64,000 nt of DNA from Streptomyces sp. R41 (GTDB taxonomy: Bacteria; Actinomycetota; Actinomycetes; Streptomycetales; Streptomycetaceae), in the NCBI RefSeq assembly GCF_041053055.1, contig NZ_CP163443.1, forward strand, positions 8,911,001 through 8,975,000, given 5' to 3'. The notes below the pieces were generated by a model. The model saw only the letters and a list, made by a program, of their open reading frames with translations, had not been told where the DNA came from and ran no database searches. This document shows positions 33,511 through 41,768 of the stretch, in pieces. Each line of letters begins with the position of its first letter. Positions within the stretch are counted from its first letter, which is position 1. The position numbers and the translations under genes are program-made.

Positions 33511-34407
33511 CTAGGGCGACCTGGTCTCCACGGTGGGGCTGTTGGTACCCGGCGTGAGTTGGTCATGCCTCCCCAATGCCTCGACCTCCCGTTCCAGGGA
33601 CGGAACCGCGCGGGCCGCGAAACGCCGAGCCCAGGGCCAGGTCAGCGGCGAGTTCAGTGCTCCCTTGGCCCAGTTGGCCACGGCGACGGCGCGCGGGACG
33701 TACACGCGGCTGCGTCGGCGCACGAGCCCGTCGACGATCGCAGCGGCAGCCCGGTCGGCGCTGGTGGTGACATTGCCCGGATAGGGCAGCCGTCGGCGCA
33801 GCCCCTGGAACGAGGGGAGGTCTGCCTCGGCCCCCCGGACGAGGTCCGTGTCGATCCAGGAGGGGTGCACGAGGCCGACCGTGACCCCGAGGTGTGCCAC
33901 CTCCTGGCGGTAGGTCAGGGCGAGCAACTCGGCCGCGGCTTTGCTCGCGCCGTACGAGGCCATCGCGGCCAGCGGCATGAAGGAGAGCGCGGACGCCACG
34001 ACCAGTACATGGCCCCGGCTGCGCTCCAGATGGGGCGTCGCGTACTTAAGGGTGCGGAACACCCCGTTCAAATTGACGTCCAGGACCCGCTCGAACGACG
34101 CCTCATCTGTCTGCCGCACCGTTCCGTACGCCACGACGCCGGCATTGGCGACGACGAGGTCGACGCCGCCCATGACCTCCGCGGCCCCATCGATCGCTGA
34201 CCGGAGGGCGGCACCGTCACGCACATCGGCCTCAGACCATGAGGCGGCGGGGCCTAGATCATCGGCGAGGGCGCGCAGCCGATCGGACTCCAGGCCGATC
34301 AGGGCCACACGAGCCCCTCGGGCGGCGGCCAGGCGGGCCACCTTCTCGCCGATCCCGCGTGCCGCTCCGGTGACAACCAGCTTTCTGCCCAGCAAGTCAC
34401 GTTTCAT
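33511..34407 (-). CDS. Short-chain dehydrogenase/reductase
   Basis: This 298-residue classical SDR has TGAARGIG near residue 14, NAG near 90, the catalytic Ser in VVASALSF and YGASK near 152. The C-terminal 60 residues extend past the core and contain WPWARRF, a possible membrane-surface segment, as in fatty-alcohol or steroid dehydrogenases. Its promoter holds the second ATAAC-N3-GTTAT site. It is probably a member of the TetR(32789) regulon. Confidence 0.88.
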   Translation of the reverse strand: MKRDLLGRKLVVTGAARGIGEKVARLAAARGARVALIGLESDRLRALADDLGPAASWSEADVRDGAALRSAIDGAAEVMGGVDLVVANAGVVAYGTVRQTDEASFERVLDVNLNGVFRTLKYATPHLERSRGHVLVVASALSFMPLAAMASYGASKAAAELLALTYRQEVAHLGVTVGLVHPSWIDTDLVRGAEADLPSFQGLRRRLPYPGNVTTSADRAAAAIVDGLVRRRSRVYVPRAVAVANWAKGALNSPLTWPWARRFAARAVPSLEREVEALGRHDQLTPGTNSPTVETRSP

Positions 34408-34416
34408 GGCGGCAAC

Positions 34417-34429
34417 ATAACTTCGTTAT
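34417..34429. promoter_or_regulatory. ATAAC-N3-GTTAT operator, copy 2
   Basis: This is an inverted repeat 10 bp upstream of the SDR start codon with the same arms as the site at 32743-32755. Its position would block ribosome access or promoter clearance. Confidence 0.65.
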
Positions 34430-34502
34430 TTACGGAACACAAGGCATCGCGCGCAGGTTCCGTACTCGCTGTACCTGCTGGGTCTCATGACTGGACGAAC
34501 CT

Positions 34503-35012
34503 ATGCTGGCTGTCATGAGGCGGACATCCTTTGCTCAGTGGCCCTGCTCGATCGCGCGGACCATGGACCTGCTCGGGGACTGGTGGACGCCCTTGGTGCT
34601 GCGCGAGGCGTTCTACGGGATCCGGCGCTTCGACGCGTTCCAGGAGTCGCTGGGGATCGCCCGCAACACGCTCACGGACCGGCTGCGCCGGCTGGTGGAG
34701 GAGGGGCTGCTGGAGAAGCGGCCGTACCAGGCGGAGCCGGTTCGCTACGACTACGTGCTCACCGAGAAGGGGCGCGACTTCTACGGCGTGCTGCTGGTGA
34801 TGAATCGATGGGGGGACCGTTGGCTGGCCGGTGAAGCGGGTCCGCCGGTCGCCATGCATCACGAGGTGTGCGGTCAGGAGACCCACGCCGAGGTGGTCTG
34901 CGCCGCCTGCGGTGAGCCGATGACCGCGGACAACACCCGTCCCCGGATGGGCCCCGGCTATCCACCGCATCTGGCCGAGCGGCCGGATGTGCGGGAGCGT
35001 TTCGCGGGCTGA
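34503..35012 (+). CDS. HxlR-family winged-helix regulator
   Basis: This protein is 169 residues, or 165 from the second ATG at 34515. The winged helix has CSIARTMDLLGDWWTPLVLREAFYG, FQESLGIARNTLTDRLRRLVEEGLL and YVLTEKGRDF. A C-terminal zinc-knuckle-like segment (HHEVCGQETHAEVVCAACGE) carries three Cys and two His. It lies 109 bp upstream of the SRPBCC/LLM operon on the same strand and probably controls it. Confidence 0.88.
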   Translation: MLAVMRRTSFAQWPCSIARTMDLLGDWWTPLVLREAFYGIRRFDAFQESLGIARNTLTDRLRRLVEEGLLEKRPYQAEPVRYDYVLTEKGRDFYGVLLVMNRWGDRWLAGEAGPPVAMHHEVCGQETHAEVVCAACGEPMTADNTRPRMGPGYPPHLAERPDVRERFAG

Positions 35013-35120
35013 CTCAGTGGTTCCGCGGTACCCGCGCTCGCCCTTGACAAGTGAGTCTATCTACGCAACTTTACTGTTCAGAAGCTCACCTGGATGTTCT
35101 TGGCGAGAGGCTGCGGGACG

Positions 35121-35654
35121 ATGGAGTGGACGGGCGCCCGCTATGCGGACAAGCCGACGGTCGAGGTGCACACCTGGATCGCCGCCCCACCGGCTCAGGT
35201 ATGGACGCTGGTGTCCGACATCGAGCTGATGCCGCGTCTGAGTCCCGAGCTGGAATCGGTCCAATGGCTGGACGGCCGGAGCGGCCCTGCGCTGGGAGCC
35301 CGATTCGTCGGCCGGAGCAAGCACGAGGCGTTGGGGGAGTGGGCCACGACTTCCCACATCGTCGAGTACGAGCCGTTGAGAGTGCTCGCCTGGGCGGTCG
35401 AGGACGCCCAACACCCCACCGCGGTCTGGCGGTTCTCCCTGGAGTCGCAGGGCGGCGGCACGCTGCTGCGGGAATGGATGCAGATGGGGCCTGCCCGTTC
35501 CGGCCTGTCCTTCGCCATCGACCGCATGCCGGAGAAGGAGCAGAAGATCGTCTTCGTGCGCATGCGGGAGTTCGAGTCCAACATGATCGCCACCATCGAG
35601 GGGATCAAGAAGCTGGCCGAGAGCACCCGGACCTCGGGGGAGGCGAGTCACTGA
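35121..35654 (+). CDS. SRPBCC (polyketide cyclase-like) protein
   Basis: This 177-residue START/Bet v1-type fold is visible as VEVHTWIAAPPAQVWTLVSDIELMPRLSPELESVQW at the start and EWMQMGPARSG later, ending in a long helix. Such proteins bind small hydrophobic ligands or act as cyclases or aromatases. Its stop overlaps the ATG of the LLM protein by one base (TGATG), so the two are coupled. Its function is unknown; it may bind the LLM enzyme's substrate. Confidence 0.83.
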   Translation: MEWTGARYADKPTVEVHTWIAAPPAQVWTLVSDIELMPRLSPELESVQWLDGRSGPALGARFVGRSKHEALGEWATTSHIVEYEPLRVLAWAVEDAQHPTAVWRFSLESQGGGTLLREWMQMGPARSGLSFAIDRMPEKEQKIVFVRMREFESNMIATIEGIKKLAESTRTSGEASH

Positions 35655-36715
35655 TGCGTACCTCCACCACGATCGAAGCCTCCGGGGCCAATTGGCGGGA
35701 GATCGTCGACTACGTCACCGAGGCGGAGAATCTCGGTCTGGACATCTGCTGGGTGGCGGAGGCGTGGGGCTCCGAGGCGCCCTCGCCGCTGGGCTACCTC
35801 GCCGCGAGGACCGAGCGCATGCTGCTCGGATCGGGAATCATCCAGCTCGGCACCCGCACGCCGATGGCCATCGCCCGCGCCGCGATCACGCTGTCCCGGA
35901 TTTCCGACGGGCGCTTCCTTCTCGGACTGGGACCCTCCGGGCCGCAGGTGATCGAAGGACTGCACGGAGTGCCCTTCGACCGTCCGCTGTCACGGATGCG
36001 AGAGACCGTCGAGATCGTGCGGCGGGCCGCGTCGGGGGAGAAAGTCGCCTACTCCGGGCGGGAGTTCCAGATCCCCCTGCCGGGCGGGGAAGCCAAGCCC
36101 ATGCGGCTGTCGATGCGCGCCGAGTACGACATCCCGGTCTACCTGGCGACCCTCTCCCCGAAGATGCTGCACCTGACCGGTGAGATCGCGGACGGCTGGC
36201 TGGGCACCAGTTTCGTACCCGAGGGCGCCAAGGAGGCGTACTTCGACCACCTGGACCAGGGCCTGGCTGCCGCTGGTCGCAGCTGCTCGGACCTGGACAT
36301 CTGCCAGGGCGCCGAGGTCGCCTTCGCCGAAGACGAGGACGCGCTGCGCACAATGGTCGCCGGGCGCAAGAAGGAGCTTGCCTTTAGCCTCGGCGGCATG
36401 GGCTCGGCGACCACGAACTTCTACAACAACGCCTACAGCCGCCAGGGTTGGGCCGAGGTGGCGGCCGAGGTCCGGACACGTTGGCAGGCGGGGGACCGGG
36501 ACGGCGCGGCCGGCCTGGTCACCGACGAGATGGTGCTGGCGACCACGCTGATCGGAACCGAGGACATGGTGCGCCAGCGGCTGCGCGTGTGGCGCGACAC
36601 CGGTGTCGACACCGTTCGCTTCTATCCCGCCGGCGAGACCCTCGCCGCCCGACTCGCGACCTTGGGCCGGGCCATCGACCTGGTCCGCGACATCGAGGAC
36701 GAGGCGGCACGGTAG
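35654..36715 (+). CDS. LLM-class flavin/F420-dependent oxidoreductase
   Basis: This 353-residue luciferase-like TIM barrel reads EAENLGLDICWVAEAWGSEAPSPLGYLAARTERM, LGSGIIQLGTRTPMAIARAA and FLLGLGPSGPQVIEG. This pattern is typical of actinobacterial F420-dependent reductases and dehydrogenases; a flavin monooxygenase is the alternative. It is coupled to the SRPBCC gene and probably under the HxlR at 34503. Confidence 0.87.
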   Translation: MRTSTTIEASGANWREIVDYVTEAENLGLDICWVAEAWGSEAPSPLGYLAARTERMLLGSGIIQLGTRTPMAIARAAITLSRISDGRFLLGLGPSGPQVIEGLHGVPFDRPLSRMRETVEIVRRAASGEKVAYSGREFQIPLPGGEAKPMRLSMRAEYDIPVYLATLSPKMLHLTGEIADGWLGTSFVPEGAKEAYFDHLDQGLAAAGRSCSDLDICQGAEVAFAEDEDALRTMVAGRKKELAFSLGGMGSATTNFYNNAYSRQGWAEVAAEVRTRWQAGDRDGAAGLVTDEMVLATTLIGTEDMVRQRLRVWRDTGVDTVRFYPAGETLAARLATLGRAIDLVRDIEDEAAR

Positions 36716-36779
36716 CGACGGGGCATGTCGGCCAACGAGGGCCGCTCAGCGTCGGCGCCGTCGACGGGGCCCGGTCAGG

Positions 36780-37200
36780 TCAACCGCGGGCGCTGATGTC
36801 GTCGGCGGCCAGGCCCGACATCAGCAGGGTGATCGCGCGGAACGTCCTGGCCAGGGCATCTTCCCGATCCGCCGCGGCGGCGATGATCTGGTTGCCCTCG
36901 CACAGGCCTGCCAAGAGCAGCCGGGCGACGGTGGCGACGGGCACATCCGGTTGCAGGTCGCCGCGTTCGGCCAAAACGGTCAGGAGCCGTTCGATCGGCG
37001 GTTGGGCGACGGTTTCGTTGATGTGCCGGTACTGCTCGCCCAGGACCGCGGGTGCCTGTGCCATCAGCTCACGGTGCAGGGGGTCGTCGATGGTCCGCCG
37101 CAGGAAGGCGTGCGTGAGGTTGGCCACCGCGGTCATGGCAGGCTCGTCCGGCGTGGCCCGGACCGCCTCGGACGTCGCATCTCCCAGAGCCCCGACCTTT
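36780..37200 (-). pseudogene. TetR regulator, C-terminal domain only
   Basis: About 135 codons encode the ligand and dimer domain of a TetR protein (AVANLTHAFLRRTIDDPLHRELMAQAP, VPVATVARLLLAGLCEGNQI, REDALARTFRAITLLMSGL). The helix-turn-helix half is missing; upstream the frame runs into unrelated shadow sequence. Confidence 0.72.
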
Positions 37201-37317
37201 GGCAGGCAATAGGTGTGTAGTGGGGTGCAAGGCGATGGCCTGGCGGAATGAGCGGAGGATTCTGTGGCGCGGTACGTCGGCTGGCGCTCCAGAGGGGACG
37301 GTGTCGGTGGCGCCGGG

Positions 37318-37584
37318 ACCAGCGCGGCGTCGGATGTTTCCGTCGCGCTGCTCGAGGAGTCGGCCACTGCCCGGGCGCGGTCACTTGGGGTCGGCAGCGA
37401 CGGCGCGCGGGCCATCGTGGGCGAGATCGTTGGCCATCTGGCACCCGAAGATCCCAAGCCCGCACGCGGCAAGGCCCTCGGGCTCTTCGCGATGATGGCA
37501 GGGTCGCTGCAACTGTCCCGCGTCGCCTTCGGCTCGAAGCTCGCCGACGAGGTCCTTGAGAACGCCCTCGCGTTCATGTGCTGA
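37318..37584 (+). pseudogene. TetR regulator, C-terminal tail (relative of 6993 protein)
   Basis: The frame reads SVALLEES, GARAIVGEIVGHLAPEDPKPARGKALGLFAMMAGSLQLSR and VLENALAFM, matching the last 85 residues of the TetR at 6993. The DNA-binding part is absent. It lies head to head with the TetR tail on the other strand, about 120 bp away, so a rearrangement removed both N-termini. Confidence 0.75.
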
Positions 37585-37595
37585 GCGGCGCGGGA

Positions 37596-38423
37596 TCAGG
37601 CCGGATCGACGAATATGTCGAGCGCGAGATCACCCTCAAAGCCGGCAGGGCTGTAGGCGGACAGGTCGGTGACGCCCTCGTCCGAGAGGACCTCGTCGTC
37701 GATGAACAGGTTGGCGGTGCACTTCCGCGCGTCACGCGTGACGATGGCGTACGCGGCGTCAGCCATGATCCGCGGACTACGGGCTTGTCCGGCGCCGCCG
37801 ACCACATTGCGCACGGCGGCTGTGTTGATCAGGGTCCGCGGCCATAGCGAGTTGGCGGCGATGCCGTCGGCGGCGAGCTCCTCGGCGAGCCCGATGGTGC
37901 ACAGACTCATGCCGTACTTCGACAGCGTGTAACCGAGATGCTTCCCCACCCAGTGCGGCGCGAGGTTCAACGGCGGGGAGAGCGTGAGGATGTGCGGGTT
38001 GCCCGCCTTGCGCAGGTGCGGGATAGCGGCCTTGCTCAGCAGGAACGTGCCACGCGTGTTGATGTCCTGCATCAGGTCGTACCGCTTCATCTCCAGCTGC
38101 TCCGACGACGACAGGTCGATCGCGCTGGCGTTGTTCACCACGATGTCGATGCCACCGAAGGCGCTGACCGCCGCGTCGACAGCGGTGCGCACATCGTCCT
38201 CGTCGCGGACGTCACCGACGACGGCCAGCCCCTTGCCGCCCGCGCGCTCAATCTCGTCAACGGCGGTGTGGACCGTGCCTTCGAGCTTCGGATGCGGCAC
38301 GGCGGTCTTGGCGAGCAACACCACGTTCGCACCGTCGCGGGCCGCGCGCAGAGCGATGGCGAGTCCGATGCCGCGGCTGCCTCCCGACATCAGGATGGTC
38401 TTGCCGGCCAGCGTCTGAGTCAT
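37596..38423 (-). CDS. Short-chain dehydrogenase, HSDL2-like
   Basis: This 275-residue SDR has SGGSRGIG near residue 14, NNAS near 95, the catalytic Ser in LTLSPPL, and YTLSKYGM near 165. The AKTAVPHPKLEGTVHTAVDEIE segment and the ANSLWPRTLINTAAV stretch are hallmarks of the HSDL2/SDR13C group linked to fatty-acid and steroid metabolism. ATG lies behind GGAGG with 6-bp spacing. It is divergent from an acyl-CoA dehydrogenase gene. Confidence 0.89.
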   Translation of the reverse strand: MTQTLAGKTILMSGGSRGIGLAIALRAARDGANVVLLAKTAVPHPKLEGTVHTAVDEIERAGGKGLAVVGDVRDEDDVRTAVDAAVSAFGGIDIVVNNASAIDLSSSEQLEMKRYDLMQDINTRGTFLLSKAAIPHLRKAGNPHILTLSPPLNLAPHWVGKHLGYTLSKYGMSLCTIGLAEELAADGIAANSLWPRTLINTAAVRNVVGGAGQARSPRIMADAAYAIVTRDARKCTANLFIDDEVLSDEGVTDLSAYSPAGFEGDLALDIFVDPA

Positions 38424-38451
38424 GGCTGAACCTCCAAAATAGATTGCCGGA

Positions 38452-38476
38452 CTAATGATACGCGATGCTAATGATA
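38452..38476. promoter_or_regulatory. Tandem CTAATGATA repeats in a divergent promoter
   Basis: CTAATGATA occurs at 38452-38460 and again at 38468-38476, 16 bp start to start, in the 63-bp gap between the SDR and acyl-CoA dehydrogenase genes. They are probably regulator half-sites; no local regulator other than the MarR at 39847 is intact. Confidence 0.5.
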
Positions 38477-38486
38477 TCTTCCCCAT

Positions 38487-39713
38487 ATGACTTCGACTCC
38501 CACACGCCAGATCGACCGGCTCTACCACGAGCTCCTCGCCCCCAAAGAGACACAGTCCGTTCGCGCTGCCGTGCGCCGGATCGCAGAACGCGAAGTGGCT
38601 CCGCACGCCGTGGCGATCGCCGGTGGCGACGAGCGCACGGACGGCTTCCCCCGGCATGTTTTTGATGGGGTTGCGTCGGCGGGGGTCTTCCGAATCCCCT
38701 TCCCCAGCGAGGTCGGCGGCGATGGCCTGACCCACCCGGCGACCGCCACCGCCGCGGCCATCGAGGAACTGGCTTACTACTCGAGCAGCGTCGCGGCCGT
38801 CTTCGATGTGCACTGCATCCTGGCGGGCAACGCCCTGCGGCAGGGCACCGAGGAGCAACAGCAGCGATGGCTGCGAAAGGTCGCGGAAGGCTCAGTGGTC
38901 GGTGCCTTCGCCACCACTGAGCCGGATGCCTCCAGCGACCTGTCCCCGCAAGCGGTACAGACCGAGGCGATACGCACCGAGGCCGGCTGGGTGCTGAACG
39001 GCCACAAACGGTGGATCTCCAACTCGCCCGTCGCCGGGTTCGTGGTGGTTCTCGCCCGCACCGGCACCCGGCTGAGCATGTTCATCGTCGACACAGCACT
39101 TCCCGGAGTGGAAGTCGGCCTTCCCGACCGCAAGATGGGAAACCGCGGTCAGCTCACCGCGGACATCCGATTCACGGGAGTGGAGCTTTCCGACGACGAC
39201 CTCCTTGGTGGCGCCGAAGGGCACGGCCTGCGCCATGCACTGTCGACTCTGACCTATGGCCGGATCGGCATCGCGGCTGCCGGGGTCGGTATGGCGCAGG
39301 CCGCCTTCGATCACACCGTGGCCCACCTGTCGACGCGACACGCCTTCGGCAAGCCGGTGGCTGCCAACCAGCACTGGCAGTTCCTGCTCGCCGAACGGGC
39401 CACCGAGATCGAGAACGCCCGCACCCTCTGCACCAAGGCCGCCCTGCGTCTGGACGCTGGTGACCCGTCCCCGGAGCCCGAGGCCGCGATGGCGAAGTAC
39501 TACGCCACCAAGCTGTCCGTGGACATGGCACGCGACGCCGTCCAAGCCTTCGGAGGCCTCGGCTTCGCGCGCGAACTGGGTGCCGACGGCAGCCCCGGCC
39601 CCGTCGAGGCGATCTACCGGGACAGCAAAATCGGTGAGATCTACGAGGGCACCAATGAGATCCAGAAGTGGGTCATAGCTCGGCAGATCTTCGGTCGGGC
39701 CATCGTCGGCTGA
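38487..39713 (+). CDS. Acyl-CoA dehydrogenase
   Basis: This 408-residue flavoprotein shows the full ACAD fold: GAFATTEPDASSDL (FAD/substrate loop), GHKRWISNSPVAG, the mid-domain LTYGRIGIAAAGVGMAQAAFD, and QAFGGLGFARE with IYEGTNEIQKWVIARQI near the C-terminus. The catalytic glutamate expected in the EGTNE region is present. It would introduce a double bond into an acyl-CoA made by the ligases of this region. It is divergent from the HSDL2-like SDR. Confidence 0.92.
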   Translation: MTSTPTRQIDRLYHELLAPKETQSVRAAVRRIAEREVAPHAVAIAGGDERTDGFPRHVFDGVASAGVFRIPFPSEVGGDGLTHPATATAAAIEELAYYSSSVAAVFDVHCILAGNALRQGTEEQQQRWLRKVAEGSVVGAFATTEPDASSDLSPQAVQTEAIRTEAGWVLNGHKRWISNSPVAGFVVVLARTGTRLSMFIVDTALPGVEVGLPDRKMGNRGQLTADIRFTGVELSDDDLLGGAEGHGLRHALSTLTYGRIGIAAAGVGMAQAAFDHTVAHLSTRHAFGKPVAANQHWQFLLAERATEIENARTLCTKAALRLDAGDPSPEPEAAMAKYYATKLSVDMARDAVQAFGGLGFARELGADGSPGPVEAIYRDSKIGEIYEGTNEIQKWVIARQIFGRAIVG

Positions 39714-39813
39714 TCGCCCAGACGCGCCGGCGCAGTAAGCCGACGGACAGTGGGGCATCCCGTCGGCCTGCAGCGGTCCGCCGCCTCGGGCTTTCTCGTA
39801 CGATGGACAGGAC

Positions 39814-39823
39814 CATACGTATG
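39814..39823. promoter_or_regulatory. CATACGTATG palindrome upstream of marR
   Basis: This perfect 10-bp palindrome lies 23 bp upstream of the MarR ATG, a position typical for autoregulation by MarR-family proteins. Confidence 0.5.
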
Positions 39824-39846
39824 ACTAACCATGGGCGGGATAAACG

Positions 39847-40341
39847 ATGTCCGAGGCTCCGCTGGTACCAGGGACAGTGGCCGAACACACCATCTGTCTG
39901 CTGATCAAGCTCGGGCAGGTGGCGTTCAGGATCGCTGAGGACGGTATCGGCGGGACCGGTCTGCGAGTGCGGCACTACAGCGTCTTGCAAGCTCTTGCGG
40001 ACAACGGCGCCATGCCGCAACTGGCACTTGGTTCATTCCTGCGCATCGACCCGGCGACGATGGTGACGAGTCTCGACGACCTGGAGCGCACCGGATACGC
40101 CGAGCGGACGCGAGATCCACAGGATCGTCGACGCTACGCCGTGGACATCACCGCCGAAGGCCGCAAGGTTCTTGCCGACCTCAACCGCACACTCGTCGAT
40201 CTCGACGGTGAAGTCCTCGCAGACCTGGGTGCCACGGAACGAGACTCGCTTCACGCCCTGCTGGGCAGCCTCGCGGGAAGTCCCACTCTGACCTCCCTGT
40301 TCGACGCCGCCCGGGAGCAGAATGGAGCGAGACGGGCGTAG
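39847..40341 (+). CDS. MarR-family transcriptional regulator
   Basis: This 164-residue winged-helix protein has LGSFLRIDPATMVTSLDDLERTGYAERTRDPQDRRRYAVDITAEGR, the recognition helix and wing of MarR proteins, at about 60-105. It lies 133 bp downstream of the acyl-CoA dehydrogenase on the same strand and may control the SDR/ACAD pair. Its TAG stop is followed in the same frame by the TPR fragment. Confidence 0.89.
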   Translation: MSEAPLVPGTVAEHTICLLIKLGQVAFRIAEDGIGGTGLRVRHYSVLQALADNGAMPQLALGSFLRIDPATMVTSLDDLERTGYAERTRDPQDRRRYAVDITAEGRKVLADLNRTLVDLDGEVLADLGATERDSLHALLGSLAGSPTLTSLFDAAREQNGARRA

Positions 40342-40407
40342 CGGCTTGAGGGGATCGCACCTGGGTGCGGCGGTACGCCCCGGTTCTGGCGAAGTCCCGG
40401 AAGGGCG

Positions 40408-41310
40408 GCCGCCGAGGTCGCGCAGCAAGACATCGCCATCAAGCTTCCGGTGGTCCTCTACGACTACCTCGTCTGGCGTGGGTACTTCGACGACCTGATC
40501 GCCGTCACAACGACCGCCTGCGCCATCGCCCACCAGGCAGGAGCAATCGCCGCAGAGGCAGGCGCATGGAACAACCTCGGCATCGCACTGAACGGTGCCT
40601 CACGCTACGCCGAAGCTCTCGCCGCCTACGAGCGGGCCCTCGCACTTTTTGCTTCACTCGACGATCACAACGAACGGGGTAAGGCACTCAATGGGAAGGG
40701 CTCTGCCCTGCACGACTCCGGGAAACCTGCAGAGGCATTGCTAATCCACCAAGAGGCTCTCGCCATCCAGCGAGCCGTAGGAGATCTGCGCGAACAGGCC
40801 GCAGTGCTGAACAACCTTTCCCTGGACCATCAGGAGCTCGAGAACCACGCAGAGGCGTGTGCAACAGCAGAAGAGGCCGCCTCCCTTTTTCAACGTCTCG
40901 GCGACCCCACGAATGAAGCGAATGCACTGTGCGCGGCGGCTTTCGCGCTGCAAGCCTCGGGACGGCCTGAGGCGGCACAGGCTGCTTGCCAACGCGCCGT
41001 CGAGGCCAGCCGTGCCGTGGGGAGCCCGCTCGTTGAGGCGGCGATTCTACTGACCTGTACTCAGCTGGACGACCTCTCACCACAGCAACAGATCGCCTAC
41101 TGCTTGCAGGCAGAAGCGGCCTGCAAGCAAGCCAACGCCCGCAACCTCCACGCCCATGCGTTGTGCGGTATCGGCATGGCATTGACCACGTCGGGTGACA
41201 GAGACCAGGCCGTCACCTACTTCGTGCGCGCGGAGCGCATGTTCGAAGACCTCGGCCTCATGGATGAAGCAGGGCAAATTGGCGATCTGCTCGCCGCCCT
41301 CCAAACCTAA
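40408..41310 (+). pseudogene. TPR-domain protein, C-terminal fragment
   Basis: About 300 codons encode a run of tetratricopeptide repeats (WNNLGIALNGASRYAEALAAYERALALF, KALNGKGSALHDSGKPAEALLIHQEALAI and others). The order and the YDYLVWRGYFDDLI start are typical of the C-terminal part of SARP/NB-ARC-type regulators. The effector and ATPase parts are absent, and no good start codon is present. It begins in the frame of the marR gene, 22 codons after its stop, probably by a deletion junction. Codon use is less GC-biased than in the neighbours, as is common near the plasmid genes. Confidence 0.65.
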
Positions 41311-41330
41311 CCATTGGTCTGGCGCCCTAC

Positions 41331-41642
41331 TCATTGCGCCTTTGCCTGGGGCCGGGTGAGGTCGGGTGGGTAGCCCTTTGCACGAAGCCAGGTGTCGAGG
41401 GCCAGGACGACGATGTCGCCGTGGGGAACGTCGTGGTCGGCGTTGTAGCGGCGGATTCGTCGCTGGAGTTGCAGGATGTCGGGGACGGCGTAGTTGAGCT
41501 GTCCGCGTTTGATGTTGCGGTTGCCGATGACCGCGAGAGTGTCTGGATGAGGGGCGAGTGGATCGTCGGCGGGCTCGGACTGGGCTTCGAGTGTGTCGGC
41601 CATGTCGCGTAGCCGACGGGCGTGGTGGGAGAGGTCGGGCAC
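41331..41642 (-). CDS. Small ParB-like/ribbon-helix-helix partition protein
   Basis: This 103-residue protein has a C-terminal half, LNYAVPDILQLQRRIRRYNADHDVPHGDIVVLALDTWLRAKGY, that resembles the last 50 residues of the 294-residue protein at 41769, suggesting a shared small DNA-binding domain. Such proteins pair with ParA ATPases in plasmid partition. A near-perfect 22-bp palindrome and short direct repeats lie just upstream of the start. The family assignment is by arrangement and resemblance, not by a diagnostic motif. Confidence 0.65.
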   Translation of the reverse strand: MPDLSHHARRLRDMADTLEAQSEPADDPLAPHPDTLAVIGNRNIKRGQLNYAVPDILQLQRRIRRYNADHDVPHGDIVVLALDTWLRAKGYPPDLTRPQAKAQ

Positions 41643-41666
41643 GAAGGCTGCTCCGATCAGTCTGGC

Positions 41667-41688
41667 TAGGCGGCTAGTTAGCCGCCTA
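41667..41688. promoter_or_regulatory. 22-bp palindrome, possible parS/operator
   Basis: Ten-base arms TAGGCGGCTA and TAGCCGCCTA flank a 2-base centre. CTATTGG follows twice (41686-41692 and 41694-41700). Its position upstream of the small partition gene fits a centromere or autoregulatory site. Confidence 0.5.
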
Positions 41689-41714
41689 TTGGGCTATTGG
41701 AATAGTCGGCGGAA

Positions 41715-41751
41715 GGGGCGGCCGCGCACTCAGCGAGCTGGCGGCCGCCCC
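41715..41751. terminator. Hairpin terminator after the larger partition gene
   Basis: GGGGCGGCCGC (41715-41725) and GCGGCCGCCCC (41741-41751) form an 11-bp stem 18 bp beyond the stop of the 41769 gene, separating it from the smaller paralogue. Confidence 0.65.
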
Positions 41752-41768
41752 CTGTGCCGTACGGCGTG

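Noticed and set aside
35051..35653. N-terminal extension of the LLM protein to a 554-residue product
   Set aside because: The LLM family start is at the ATG 35654 overlapping the SRPBCC stop; the extension is the SRPBCC gene in another frame.
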